Positions 13,431-22,323 of a stretch of 64,000 nt of DNA are shown piece after piece. The notes under the pieces are model-generated. The model made no database searches and was not told the origin of the DNA. It was given only the letters and a program-made list of their open reading frames with translations. Both the position numbers and the translations under genes were made by a program. The stretch lies in the NCBI RefSeq assembly GCF_038502225.1, contig NC_091312.1, positions 35,537,626 to 35,601,625 of the forward strand. Direction: 5' to 3'. How positions within the stretch are numbered: the stretch's first letter is position 1; each line of letters begins with the position of its first letter. This stretch comes from Cherax quadricarinatus. Lineage: Eukaryota; Arthropoda; Malacostraca; Decapoda; Parastacidae.

Positions 13431-13975
13431 TCTGTACCATCAGTGTGTGGCATTGTATACCATCAGTCATCAGTGTGGCACTGTACCATCAGTGTGTGGC
13501 ACTTTGTACCATCAGTGTGCAGGACTGTGTACAGTGTGTGGTACTGTGTACCATCACAGTGTGGCACTGTGTACCATCAGGATGGTAGTATGTGCCATGA
13601 CCGTGTGGCGGTGTGCATCATCACCGTGTGTCATTGTGTACCATCACAGTGTGACTCCGTGTGTTTCATGATGGTAGGGCTCTGTGTGCACGATCACAGT
13701 GTTACTGTGTGCACCATCACAGTGACAGTGCATGGCCATGCACTGTGGCTGTGTGCATCATCACAGTGGCAGTGTGTACCATCACGGTGTTTCACTGTGT
13801 ATACCTTCACAATGTGGCATTGTGTATACCATCATAGTGTTGTACTATTTGTACCACCACTGGGCACTGTACCATCACTGTGGCACTGTACCATCACTGT
13901 GGCACTGTGTATCATCACTGGCAATATGTACCATCATTATGTACCATCACTGGCAGTGTGTACCATCACAGTCAG
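13431..13975. repeat. Continuation of the second minisatellite
   Basis: Units of 19-25 bp with the core 'ctgtgtaccatca' and 'gtgtggca'. It ends at the start of the decayed LINE at about 14006. Confidence 0.88.
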
Positions 13976-14005
13976 AGAGCAGAGTGCCTGTGTGCCGCTA
14001 TCAAT

Positions 14006-15425
14006 CTTCCAATCTATCGAAATAGGGCAACTGCCAGAGTTGTGGCAGACAACAAATGTAGTTCCACTTTTTAAGAAAGGAAACAGACAGGCAGCATTAA
14101 ACTACAGACCAGTGTCACTGACATGTATAACATGTAAAGTCATGGAGAAGATTTTCGGAAGAATGGTGCACCTAGAAAGGAGTGTGCTCAGTGCTCATAC
14201 ATGACTACCAGCACGGTTTCAGGGATGGAAAATCCTGCTACAAACCTTCTGCAGTTCTACGGCAAGTTAACATAAGTAAGACAGGAGGAAGAGTGATGGG
14301 TGGATTGCATTTTCTTGGACTGAAAGGAGGCTTTTGACAGTACTGTACAAGAGACTGGTACAAAAGCTAGAGGAGCAGGCAGGAATAACAGAAAAAGCCC
14401 CGCAGTGGATTAAGGAATACCTGACGTGAATTAAACAATGAGTGATGGTACGAGACGAGGTGCCGGAGTGGGCGCATGTGTCGAATGGGGTTCCACAAGG
14501 GTCAGTCATAGGGTCGATGCTGTTTCTTGTATATGTGAATGACATGACAGAAGGGATAGTCAGAGGTGTCCCTGTTCGCAAACGACGTGAAGCTAATGAG
14601 AAGAATACAATCAAACAAGAATCAGGAAAGACCGCATGGCTCTGGAGTTTAACCCCCACCAGGTACGAACTTTGGGGAAGGACAAAGAAGACCGCAGACG
14701 GAGTACAGGTTTGTGGGTCAAAGACTGCAAACTTCACTTAAGGAAAAGGATCTTGGGGTCAGTCTCATACTGAACACATCCCCGAGACACACATCAACCA
14801 AATAATTCCTGCAGCATATGGGCGCCAGGCAAACCTAAGAATAGCGTTCCGACATCTAAGTAAGGAGTCATTCACGACACTACACCGTATACGTCAGGCC
14901 CATATTGGAGTACGCAGTACCAGTATGAAACCCACATCTGGTCAAGCACGTCAGGAATTATGAGAATGTGCAAACATTTGCATCAAGACTAGTCCCGGAG
15001 CTACGGGGTATGTCCTATGAGGAGAGGTTTAGGGAACTCAACCTGACGACACTGGCTGGAGGACAGGATGGATAGGGAGATATGATAACGTTAAAATACT
15101 GAGAGGAACTGACAGGGTGAACAGGGACAGAATATTTCAGAGATGAGATACTGGAACAAGGGGCCATAACTGGAAGTTGAAAACTAAGATGAGCCATAGC
15201 GATGTTAGGAAGTATTTGTTCAGCCTTAGAGTTGTCAAGAAGTGGAAAAATGTGGAGTGTGAAGTAGTAGAGGCAGGGGCCATACATAGCTTTAAGAAGA
15301 GATACGATAAGACCCTTGGAGATGGGAAAGAGTTTACCTAGTCGAGGCCAACAAAGTGGCGGGACTAGGAGCTGTGATTCGACCCCTACAACCACATATA
15401 GGTGAGTGCACACACACGCACATAC
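14006..15425 (+). pseudogene. Decayed LINE ORF2 of the GTGAGTACAC-tail family
   Basis: This is the longest copy of this family in the window. RT pieces appear in several frames: VVPLFKKGNRQAALNYRPVS, then GVPQGSVIGSMLFLVYVNDM (motif B region), then the C-terminal region with VPELRGMSYEERFREL. It ends in 'cgacccctacaaccacata' and 'taggtgagtgcacacacac'. Several stops and frameshifts show it is dead. The RT style places it in the Jockey/CR1 assemblage; the clade is uncertain. Confidence 0.8.
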
Positions 15426-17795
15426 ACATCTCTTGCGTTACAGTGAATACATTTCCAGGAATGCTGAAGTTTACCGCCCTCTTACATACGTAGCCATCCT
15501 CTGTAAAATTTCACCTTCAATCAGTACTACCCTCATTTATTAAGTATCACCCTTCATGATTCGACCCCTACAACCACTCGAGAAAGATTTCATTCAGCAG
15601 TGTGTTAATGACCCGGATGTTGTGACAGCAGATGATGTACACTATTGGTCTTTTGTTCGCTGTCTCACGTGTATAGTAACTCAGTTGTTTCTAGTCCCTT
15701 TTATATTAGTGGGGTTTAATGTTAACTGTCTTTCAATTGAGTGATAATCCAACTGATTCTTGTTCCTTGTATATTAGTGGGGCTTAATGTTGGCTGTCGC
15801 TCAGTTGTTTATAATCCCTTGTATAATGGTGTAGTCTGTCATGAGTTATATACTGCTAGTTAAGCTGTGTCCATTTTTATGGATAATTGTGAAAGTGTGG
15901 AAAAAAAAAACTTGTACGGTTCAGGACATTTATTGGAGGAAACATTTCTCCACTTTTGGAGAAACATTTCCTCTAATAAATGTCCTGAATGTACATAAGT
16001 CTTTTTTCACATGTTGTGGGTATCACCATGCCATTTTTCAATAGTGAAAATGCCCTGCTTTGGGCTGGTTCCTTCCTTCTTTGAGTTCCTGTTCTTACGG
16101 TCTTTTGTGAACTCATCTTACGATTTATTCTAATTCTAACCTTGGTTTTGTACTGTATTAAATAAAAGGCAATGCTTCGTTATTTTATTGTCATTTAATC
16201 GATTAAAACAAAATAACAAATGCAAGAAGGCTAGTCTGTGTTTTGCCGCTTGAAGAGGCAACTTGGAACCATCGAGGAGACCGAGAAACCAGTATTTCAT
16301 TACTTTTACATTCAGATTTTAGCGTTACCGGCTCCTTTACTACTGTCTTGTTCCCCTTAAGGCATAACCCTCCCTCCCTTGGATCGAACGTGAATGCATC
16401 CCATTTCCTAGGCGCTATGTGACCCATATAGGTACAGGTTTAGCACGTCCCCGTGAATAAAAAAAATACTCGAGTTATAGATAATATTTGACATTTGCGT
16501 AGGGAGATGGGTAAAAATATTTCACTGCCATATTTTCTTGTTACCTCTCTGTTCTCCACTCTTGAATGTTCTAAGTGTCTCGATGCAATTTCTGGTAATG
16601 GTTCCTGCTCCGGCGCATGAACTTCTTGGAATCGATCATCTCTTGAAGTCATTGCAAGCTTCTTTGTCGCTTTCCTTGAACCGTTTTCAGTCTCACCCAA
16701 ACATATAACCTGGTCCTTACCTGTTGTATTCTGACGTGACAGTGTTGCAGCTTGAGTTGGGACCTGAATTCAAATACCAACTCATAATTTACACCTGGAT
16801 ATTACCCGAGTTGCTGGTGAAGGCTTCAAGAAAAGTCAAATGGAAACCAAGTGCGTTAATAGAAAGCTTCCCCCTTGAACTGTAAGTTGAATTGCTGATT
16901 GGCTGTTGCTTGAAAGAAGGAATTTTGAAGGTGTGGCTGGTAATTGGGTCGCGGGGAGAAAGGAGACGTGATGATTTCCGGAAGTAACTACTGCAAAGTA
17001 TTCTATTGTAACGTATTTATTAATGATTCTCATTTTTCATTCTGTTTCCTGTCCCCTTTTCTCTGTAATTTTAATGTTGTTCTTTCTGCATCTTAGTCCG
17101 AAGTGGACATTGGTTTCCTACCGTCACTTAGGTGATACATTAGGTGTTATCATAAGAGAGTCGTGGACCAAAGTCAACGTCACTCGCCTGCTATCACTTA
17201 GGTTAGATGGTTTTATGTGAGTCATATAAGATCGGAGGTTTTGTTATCTTGGTCTCCAGTCGTACATTCTCTTATCTCTAGACTGTTACTGTTGTCCGTG
17301 ATATCTGGAGTCACCATCAGTATCATCCTATCACTGTAGGTAATGATTAATATTATCTGTTCCCTTGAACGACATACTTGCTAACTGTAACCTGGGCTCT
17401 TTCTTTGTCAGGCGAAAAATCGTTGAACTATTATTTATATTCTAGCTAAAAGCATTATATACAACCTGTTGGTGATACGGGTATTCTCCAGTTGATTTTT
17501 TATCGTTAACTACATGGTATATGTAAGAGCTTTACAGTAATGATGTATAATACTGGCTTTTGTATAAAGTTCTGCAGGGCTGAGTGACTGATTAATTTGT
17601 TTTCTACTTCCAGTAACTTCTGTATTGAACTGATAAAGCCACTGGCTGTCTTTAAATAGAGATGCTCAGGTGTAGCACATTTATTTCCTCATTTGGGAGC
17701 TTGTTTAGCTTGTTTATGTTCTTATCAGATGGTATACAGAAAAGCCTACCCTCAGGACGATCTGGAGGAGTAGCTGGAGTCATATGCATATACGT
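15426..17795. other. Unassigned sequence with two small repeats, no gene seen
   Basis: About 2.4 kb with no frame longer than about 86 codons and no domain I recognise. It holds the hairpin at 15914-15993 and a short direct repeat around 15705 and 15775 ('tatattagtgggg' followed by 'ttaatgtt'). The stretch 15556-15580 repeats the 'cgacccctacaaccac' LINE end. This is the best candidate in the window for host single-copy DNA, but I cannot support an exon. Confidence 0.45.
15914..15993. repeat. 80 bp near-palindromic hairpin
   Basis: The left arm 'ttcaggacatttattggagg' from 15920 pairs with the right arm ending 'ctctaataaatgtcctgaa' at 15989, and pairing extends to the outer GTAC on both sides. 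There are a few mismatches in the middle around the loop. It resembles a foldback or MITE-like unit. Confidence 0.75.
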
Positions 17796-17804
17796 ATACA
17801 CGTG

Positions 17805-18172
17805 TGTGTACTCACCTAGTTGTGGTTGCAGGGGTCAATCCACAGCTCCTGGCCCCGCCTCTTCACTGACCGGTACTGGGTCACTCTTCCTGCTCCATGA
17901 CCTTTTCATACCTCTTCTTAAAGCTATGTATGGATCCTGCCTCCACTACATCGCTTCCCAGATTATTCCACTTCCTGACAACTCTGTGACCGAAGAAATA
18001 CTTCCTAACATCCCTGTGATTCATCTGAGTCTTCAACTTCCAACTGTGACCAATTGTTGCTTGTGTCCCATCTCTGGAACATTCTGTATCTGTCCACCTT
18101 GTCGATTCCTTTCAGTATTTTATGTTATCGTATCCTCCTTATCTCTCCTGTCTTCCAGTGTCATCAGGTGTA
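17805..18172 (-). mobile_element. GTGAGTACAC-tail LINE 3' fragment
   Basis: On the plus strand it starts 'gtgtactcacctagttgtgg' and 'ttgcaggggtc', and runs through the reverse complement of the C-terminal coding region (compare 18634-19147). The minus strand ends in the family's AGGTGAGTACAC terminus. It is 5'-truncated and has no intact frame. Confidence 0.8.
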
Positions 18173-18461
18173 CTCACCTAGTATTGTTTTAGGCTTTTTT
18201 AGGCCACTTCGCTCATCTCTACGTGTGCCTTTCGGCACTGTTACATTGTTACTGATTTCTCAGTTTACTTCACTGGTTCTCACTCACTGAGTGAGAGCAA
18301 TTAGGTCAGTTGAGGGAGTTCGAGTCTCTCAGATATTGTAGCATTGACCATCCCCCAGGACGCGACCCACAACAGTCGACTAGCACCCAGGTACCTATTT
18401 ACTGCTGGGTGAACAGAGGCAACGGGTGTAAGGAGACTTGCCCATACGTCTCGCCCTGCCC
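18173..18461. repeat. Dispersed SINE-like repeat body
   Basis: It contains 'gttcgagtctctcag' (tRNA B-box-like) and the block 'gcgacccacaacagtcgact' to 'acttgcccatacgtctcgcc', which reads as a short-interspersed repeat body. It ends at a (GT)n array at 18462. The assignment is tentative. Confidence 0.45.
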
Positions 18462-18500
<39 letters not shown>

Positions 18501-18633
18501 GTTACCATTTTGTCCTAGGCACATGTCGATTAGAGTGTGTGTGTGTGTATTAGTTACCATTTTGTCCTAGGCACATGTCGATTAGACACTAGGCCTGTTG
18601 TATATGAGTACGTGTGTGTGTGTGTGTGTGTGT
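18462..18633. repeat. (GT)n microsatellites with a duplicated spacer
   Basis: There are three GT runs (18462-18498, 18535-18550 and 18613-18633). The spacer 'ttagttaccattttgtccta' plus 'ggcacatgtcgattaga' is present twice (about 18498 and 18551), so the array grew by duplicating a composite unit. Confidence 0.9.
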
Positions 18634-19145
18634 ACTCACCTATTTGTGGTTGCAGGGGTCGAGTCACAGTTCCTGGCCCCGCCTCTTCGCTGATTGCTAC
18701 TAGGTCCTCGCTCTCCCTGCCCCATGAGCTCTATCATACCTCGCCTTAAAACTATGTATGGTTCCCGCCTCCACTACGTCACTTTCTAGGCTATTCCACG
18801 GCCTGACTACTCTATGACTGAAGAAATACTTCCTAACATCCCTTTGATTCATCTGAGTCTTCAACTTCCAATTGTGACCTCTTGTGTCTGTGTCCCTTCT
18901 CTGGAACATCCCGTCTTTGTCCACCTTGTCTATTCCGCGCAGTATTTTATATGTCGTTATCATGCCTCCCCTGACCCTCCTGTCCTCCAGTGTCGTCAGG
19001 CCGATTTCCCTCAACCTTTCTTCGTAGGACAATCCCCGTAGCTCTGGGACTAGTCTTGTTGCAAACCTTTGCACTTTCTCTAATTTCTTGACGTGCTTGA
19101 CTAGGTGTGGGTTCCAAACTGGTGCTGCATACTCCAGTATGGGCC

Positions 19146-19147
<2 letters not shown>
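18634..19147 (-). mobile_element. GTGAGTACAC-tail LINE 3' fragment between two (GT)n arrays
   Basis: The minus strand carries an open C-terminal frame of about 124 codons (19074 to 18700) containing VPELRGLSYEERLREIGL, ITTYKILRGIDKV and VVEAGTIHSFKARYD. The frame extends a little upstream to 19140. The fragment lies exactly between GT arrays at 18613-18633 and 19148-19216. It is the least decayed C-terminus of this family here, but lacks EN and RT. Confidence 0.85.
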
Positions 19148-19211
<64 letters not shown>

Positions 19212-19216
19212 CGTGC
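19148..19216. repeat. (GT)n microsatellite
   Basis: A GT run of about 69 bp, turning into GTGC repeats at its end, abuts the LINE 5' truncation point. Confidence 0.95.
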
Positions 19217-19361
19217 GTGTGTGTACAAAGGAAAGACGATCATATATAGGACTAGTAACTTTGAAATGTAATAAACACCTTGTCATTGTTTGAGTAAACC
19301 CACAGTAGACAAACACGAAATGTGAAAAACTGTGTATTTCAGTCTCCAACAACGATTCTCT

Positions 19362-19365
<4 letters not shown>

Positions 19366-19432
<67 letters not shown>
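19366..19432. repeat. (TA)n microsatellite
   Basis: A pure TA run directly before the Penelope-like element's 3' terminal region. Confidence 0.95.
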
Positions 19433-19435
<3 letters not shown>

Positions 19436-19497
19436 ATAAGATCACAGTAAACAGGTGATTTCAGAATATGCAAAACAACCACTCTGAAAGAATAGAG

Positions 19498-19541
19498 AAA
19501 TTCCAAGCGCTTTCGTGACTACTCACATTATCAAGGAACTA
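19498..19541 (-). ncRNA. Hammerhead ribozyme candidate in PLE-1, C3U/G8A variant
   Basis: On the minus strand: stem I strand AGTTCC, core TTGATAA (plus 19528-19534), stem II GTGA-GTAG-TCAC, GAAA (19511-19514), palindromic helix III AGCGCT (19506-19511), the cleavage position U, then stem I strand GGAATT. The canonical core is CUGANGA. Here positions 3 and 8 are U and A instead of C and G, which preserves the C3-G8 pair as U-A. Penelope-like elements are known to carry type I hammerheads with very short palindromic helix III, and this matches that layout. Activity is not shown. Confidence 0.7.
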
Positions 19542-19707
19542 TGAAAGTAAAGCATCCAAGGAAGCTATATAAGGGGTCTGGTCGGCACCTCACTATCAGA
19601 TCCCACAACGGTTTAAACACGTGACGCGCGGCGAGCCAACTTGGAAAGGTCCTTGGCACAACTCACCCCACAAACTATTCTACCCAAGAAATAAGCAATT
19701 TTAAAGA

Positions 19708-20082
19708 TTATTTGTCCAGTGTATTATTAAATTCTTCCCAAATTCTATTAATTATAAATGGATCTAATTTATATAAACCAAAGGAAATATTCATATTATT
19801 GTCAAAACTGCTTTTTATGAAACAAGATTCAATTATATTCCTGTCGACCATGGACTTGCTTGATACTACTTTCTCAACTTTTTGAAAATCAATTGGATGG
19901 TTAAAATCTCTTACATGAATAAATAGAGCATTGGAATCTTGTCCAGTTCTAATGCTATATTTATGTTGTTTTAATCTTAGTTCGAGATTTTTACCAGTTT
20001 GACCGTAATAAACTTTATCGCAAATTCTACAAGGAATCTTATAGACACATCCATCAGCATTTTGGGGGGAATTCTTTATCAA
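19708..20082 (-). CDS. PLE-1 GIY-YIG endonuclease domain
   Basis: The 124-codon frame begins inside Pol. The nuclease is seen as GCVYKIPCRICDKVYYGQTG, with Y-x9-YYGQTG matching GIY-YIG spacing, followed by LELRLKQHKYSIRTG, the conserved Arg/His region. It also has HVRDFNHPI and a late Glu in NIIESCFI. In the family this domain nicks target DNA to prime reverse transcription. It overlaps the RT frame by 29 bp in another frame; a one-base change in the C6 run at about 20064-20069 separates them. Confidence 0.85.
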   Translation of the reverse strand: MIKNSPQNADGCVYKIPCRICDKVYYGQTGKNLELRLKQHKYSIRTGQDSNALFIHVRDFNHPIDFQKVEKVVSSKSMVDRNIIESCFIKSSFDNNMNISFGLYKLDPFIINRIWEEFNNTLDK

Positions 20083-21212
20083 AAGTTTTTTTTACTGTAT
20101 CGAGATTTTTGAATACAACTTTAATATTAAAAGTCTTAAGAAGAGAAGGCATATCAACCAAGTTTTCATGGTAAGGGAGAACCAACATATTTTTATTTGA
20201 ATAAGGCTGGTTGTCCCTTTTTGGATTGTAAAAAGTATTTCTGGCAACTTTAAAAGATTTATCAATTACATTTCTTGGGTATTTTAAATGATTACCTATT
20301 TCATAAATTTTGGATATTTCCTCATCTATGAACTCAGGACTACAAATTCGTAAAGCTCTCAGAAACATTGATGAGAAAACAGACAGTTTGACTCTATCTT
20401 GATGCGAGGAATAATAGTGGACATAGGAACAGTTATTAGTAGGTTTTCTGTAAATTTTAAATTTGAATTCATTATTACCCTTAATAATTAAAACATCTAG
20501 AAAAGGCAATGAGTTATTTTCTTCAAACTCAACAGTAAAGTTTATTGAATGGGCTAAGCTATTTAATTTTCCAAGGAAATGGTGTATATCTACATTTTTG
20601 GGCATAAGACACAAAATATCATCAACATATCTGAACCATTTAGCTCTATTAGGGAGGATTGTGTTAAGTAACCTTGTTTCAAAAAATTCCATGTATAGGT
20701 TACTAAGAACAGGTGAAAGAGGATTTCCCATTGCCATACCAAACTTCTGAGTGTAAAATTTATCATTAAATACAAATTTTGCATCAACAATGCAAAGTTT
20801 AATAAGTTTAATGATAGTAGGAACTGGCAATGGTAAATCATAGTTAACGAGTTCTTCAGATAAGAAACTTAATAAATCATCAACAGGAACTTTCGTAAAC
20901 AAGGAAGTAACATCAAAACTAACCATGTTAAAATCATTTAGGTCAGTCAAGGAGCTTAATTTATCAACCAAGTCTATGTTGTTTTTAACATTAAAGTTAG
21001 AAATTTTGCCAACAATAGGGCTCAAAATATCAACAAGCCATTTGGATAATTTATATGAAACTGACCCTATGGAGCTAATAATTGGTCTGACTGGATTCCC
21101 TGGTTTGTGTGTTTTTATTAGTCCATACATGTAAGGCAAAGATGGATTAGCCTTTTGTAACTTTGAAAAATTTTCTGATTTATCCTCTGATGAAATTAAT
21201 ATTAGTAAAGGA
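20054..21212 (-). pseudogene. PLE-1 reverse transcriptase, 5' truncated and frameshifted from EN
   Basis: Landmarks in order: YGLIKTHKPGNPVRPIIS, motif A FDVTSLFTKVP, motif B FGMAMGNPLSPVLSNLYME, catalytic RYVDDIL, LPFLDVLI, and IYRKPTNNCSYVHYYSSH. All are characteristic of Penelope RT. The catalytic Asp pair is present. The N-terminal residues encoded before about 21190 are antisense of the inverted segment, so the true N-terminus is missing. The frame ends at a C6 run where EN continues in another frame. Confidence 0.88.
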
Positions 21213-21571
21213 ATGGTATATAGCTCTATGTTAAAACCAAACATTCCCAATTGCCCTCAAAGATTCTTTAAGTCTTATGATACACTTAATAACAATAAAA
21301 ATTTGCGCCTTACTAAAGCAGACAAAATAAATGCAATAGTAATTATGAAAGAAAATGATTACCAAGAAAAAATTAATAATCTCTTAGATGATACTGAAAC
21401 CTATTCTAAACTTAGGAAAAATCCCCTAGAAACCGTTAACAGCAATTTCAATAAAACAAAACTACTGAAAGGCAAAGATGAATTAGTCAAACAATTTACT
21501 TCCACTAATCCATCTTTGCCTTACATGTATGGACTAATAAAAACACACAAACCAGGGAATCCAGTCAGACC

Positions 21572-21577
<6 letters not shown>
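21213..21577 (+). mobile_element. Inverted 5' segment of a PLE-1-type element
   Basis: The plus strand encodes the region just upstream of RT (LRLTKADKINAIVIMKE to LKGKDELVKQF) and then re-enters the same RT start found on the minus strand. The last approx. 76 bp, from 'ctaatccatctttgccttac' to 'agtcagaccaattat', repeat 21098-21170 in inverted orientation. It ends in a TA array at 21578. The arrangement resembles a 5' inversion. Confidence 0.8.

Positions 21578-21642
<65 letters not shown>
21578..21642. repeat. (TA)n microsatellite
   Basis: A pure TA run directly after the inverted PLE segment. Confidence 0.95.
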
Positions 21643-21646
<4 letters not shown>

Positions 21647-22076
21647 AACCACGAACGAGTAGTATTGAATCAATAACACTGCAGCTAGCCGAGGATTCAA
21701 ACCCATGTCGTTTTGGCTGTCTCGTGGTGAGCGAAAATCACATGACGCTCTAACCCATAAGATCACGCAGTCCTACAAGAATCAAGCACCCAGCAGAGCT
21801 AGGTGTTTTACCTTGATCCGAGAGCATACGGTGGTGTGGTTGCCTCTGAGCTAATTTCATCCTAATCCCCGTTTGGTGTACTAGCCTTCACGAGCAGTAT
21901 TTTATATTATTGTAACCACGAACGAGTGGTATTGAATCAATAACAAGCACTCAGCAGAGCTAGGTGTTGATTCTTTTAGGATTGCAGGGTTCTGTGGGTT
22001 AGAGCGTGATGTGTGATTTTCGCTCACCATGAGGCGGGCCAAAACGACATGGGTTCAAATCCTCGGCTAGTCGCAG

Positions 22077-22082
<6 letters not shown>
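21643..22082. repeat. Two tRNA-derived SINE copies, head to head
   Basis: A plus-strand copy has A-box-like TGGGTTAGAGCG (21995-22006) and B-box GGTTCAAATCC (22052-22062). A minus-strand copy has GGTTTGAATCC (plus 21693-21703). Both carry the same 'cgacatgggttcaaatcctc' and 'tttcgctcacca' text. The text 'ttgtaaccacgaacgagt' with 'gtattgaatcaataaca' occurs as a direct repeat at 21643 and 21911. No intact tRNA cloverleaf gene is claimed. Confidence 0.7.
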
Positions 22083-22142
<60 letters not shown>

Positions 22143-22290
22143 GTATATATATATGTATATGTATATATATGTATATATGTATATATATGTATATGTATAT
22201 ATATATATGTATATGTATATATATATATATGTATATGTATATATATATATGTATATGTATATATGTATATGTATATATATATATGTATAT
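22083..22290. repeat. (TA)n / (TATATGTA)n microsatellite
   Basis: A TA run followed by TATATGTA-type variants. It abuts the 3' end of CR1-A exactly. Confidence 0.95.
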
Positions 22291-22323
22291 TACCTGGAGT
22301 TTACCTGGAGAGAGTTTCGGGGG

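Larger units (their letters stand above)
19435..21577 (-). mobile_element. Penelope-like element PLE-1
   Basis: Minus-strand order: RT (21212 to 20054), GIY-YIG endonuclease (20082 to 19708), then a terminal region of about 270 bp with a hammerhead-like fold at 19498-19541. RT followed by a C-terminal GIY-YIG domain defines Penelope-like elements. The upstream part is present in inverted orientation at 21213-21577. Both ends touch TA microsatellites. Confidence 0.88.

Noticed and set aside
9109..13975. Spaced repeats that look CRISPR-like
   Set aside because: The units are contiguous tandem copies of 21-25 bp with no unique spacers and no cas genes; the genome is eukaryotic.
15556..15744. 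62-codon frame as an exon
   Set aside because: Its start is the LINE-end motif 'cgacccctacaaccac' and the rest has no recognised homology.
21993..22070. Functional tRNA gene
   Set aside because: A- and B-box-like segments are present, but I see no convincing cloverleaf, and the sequence is repeated in inverted form as a SINE.
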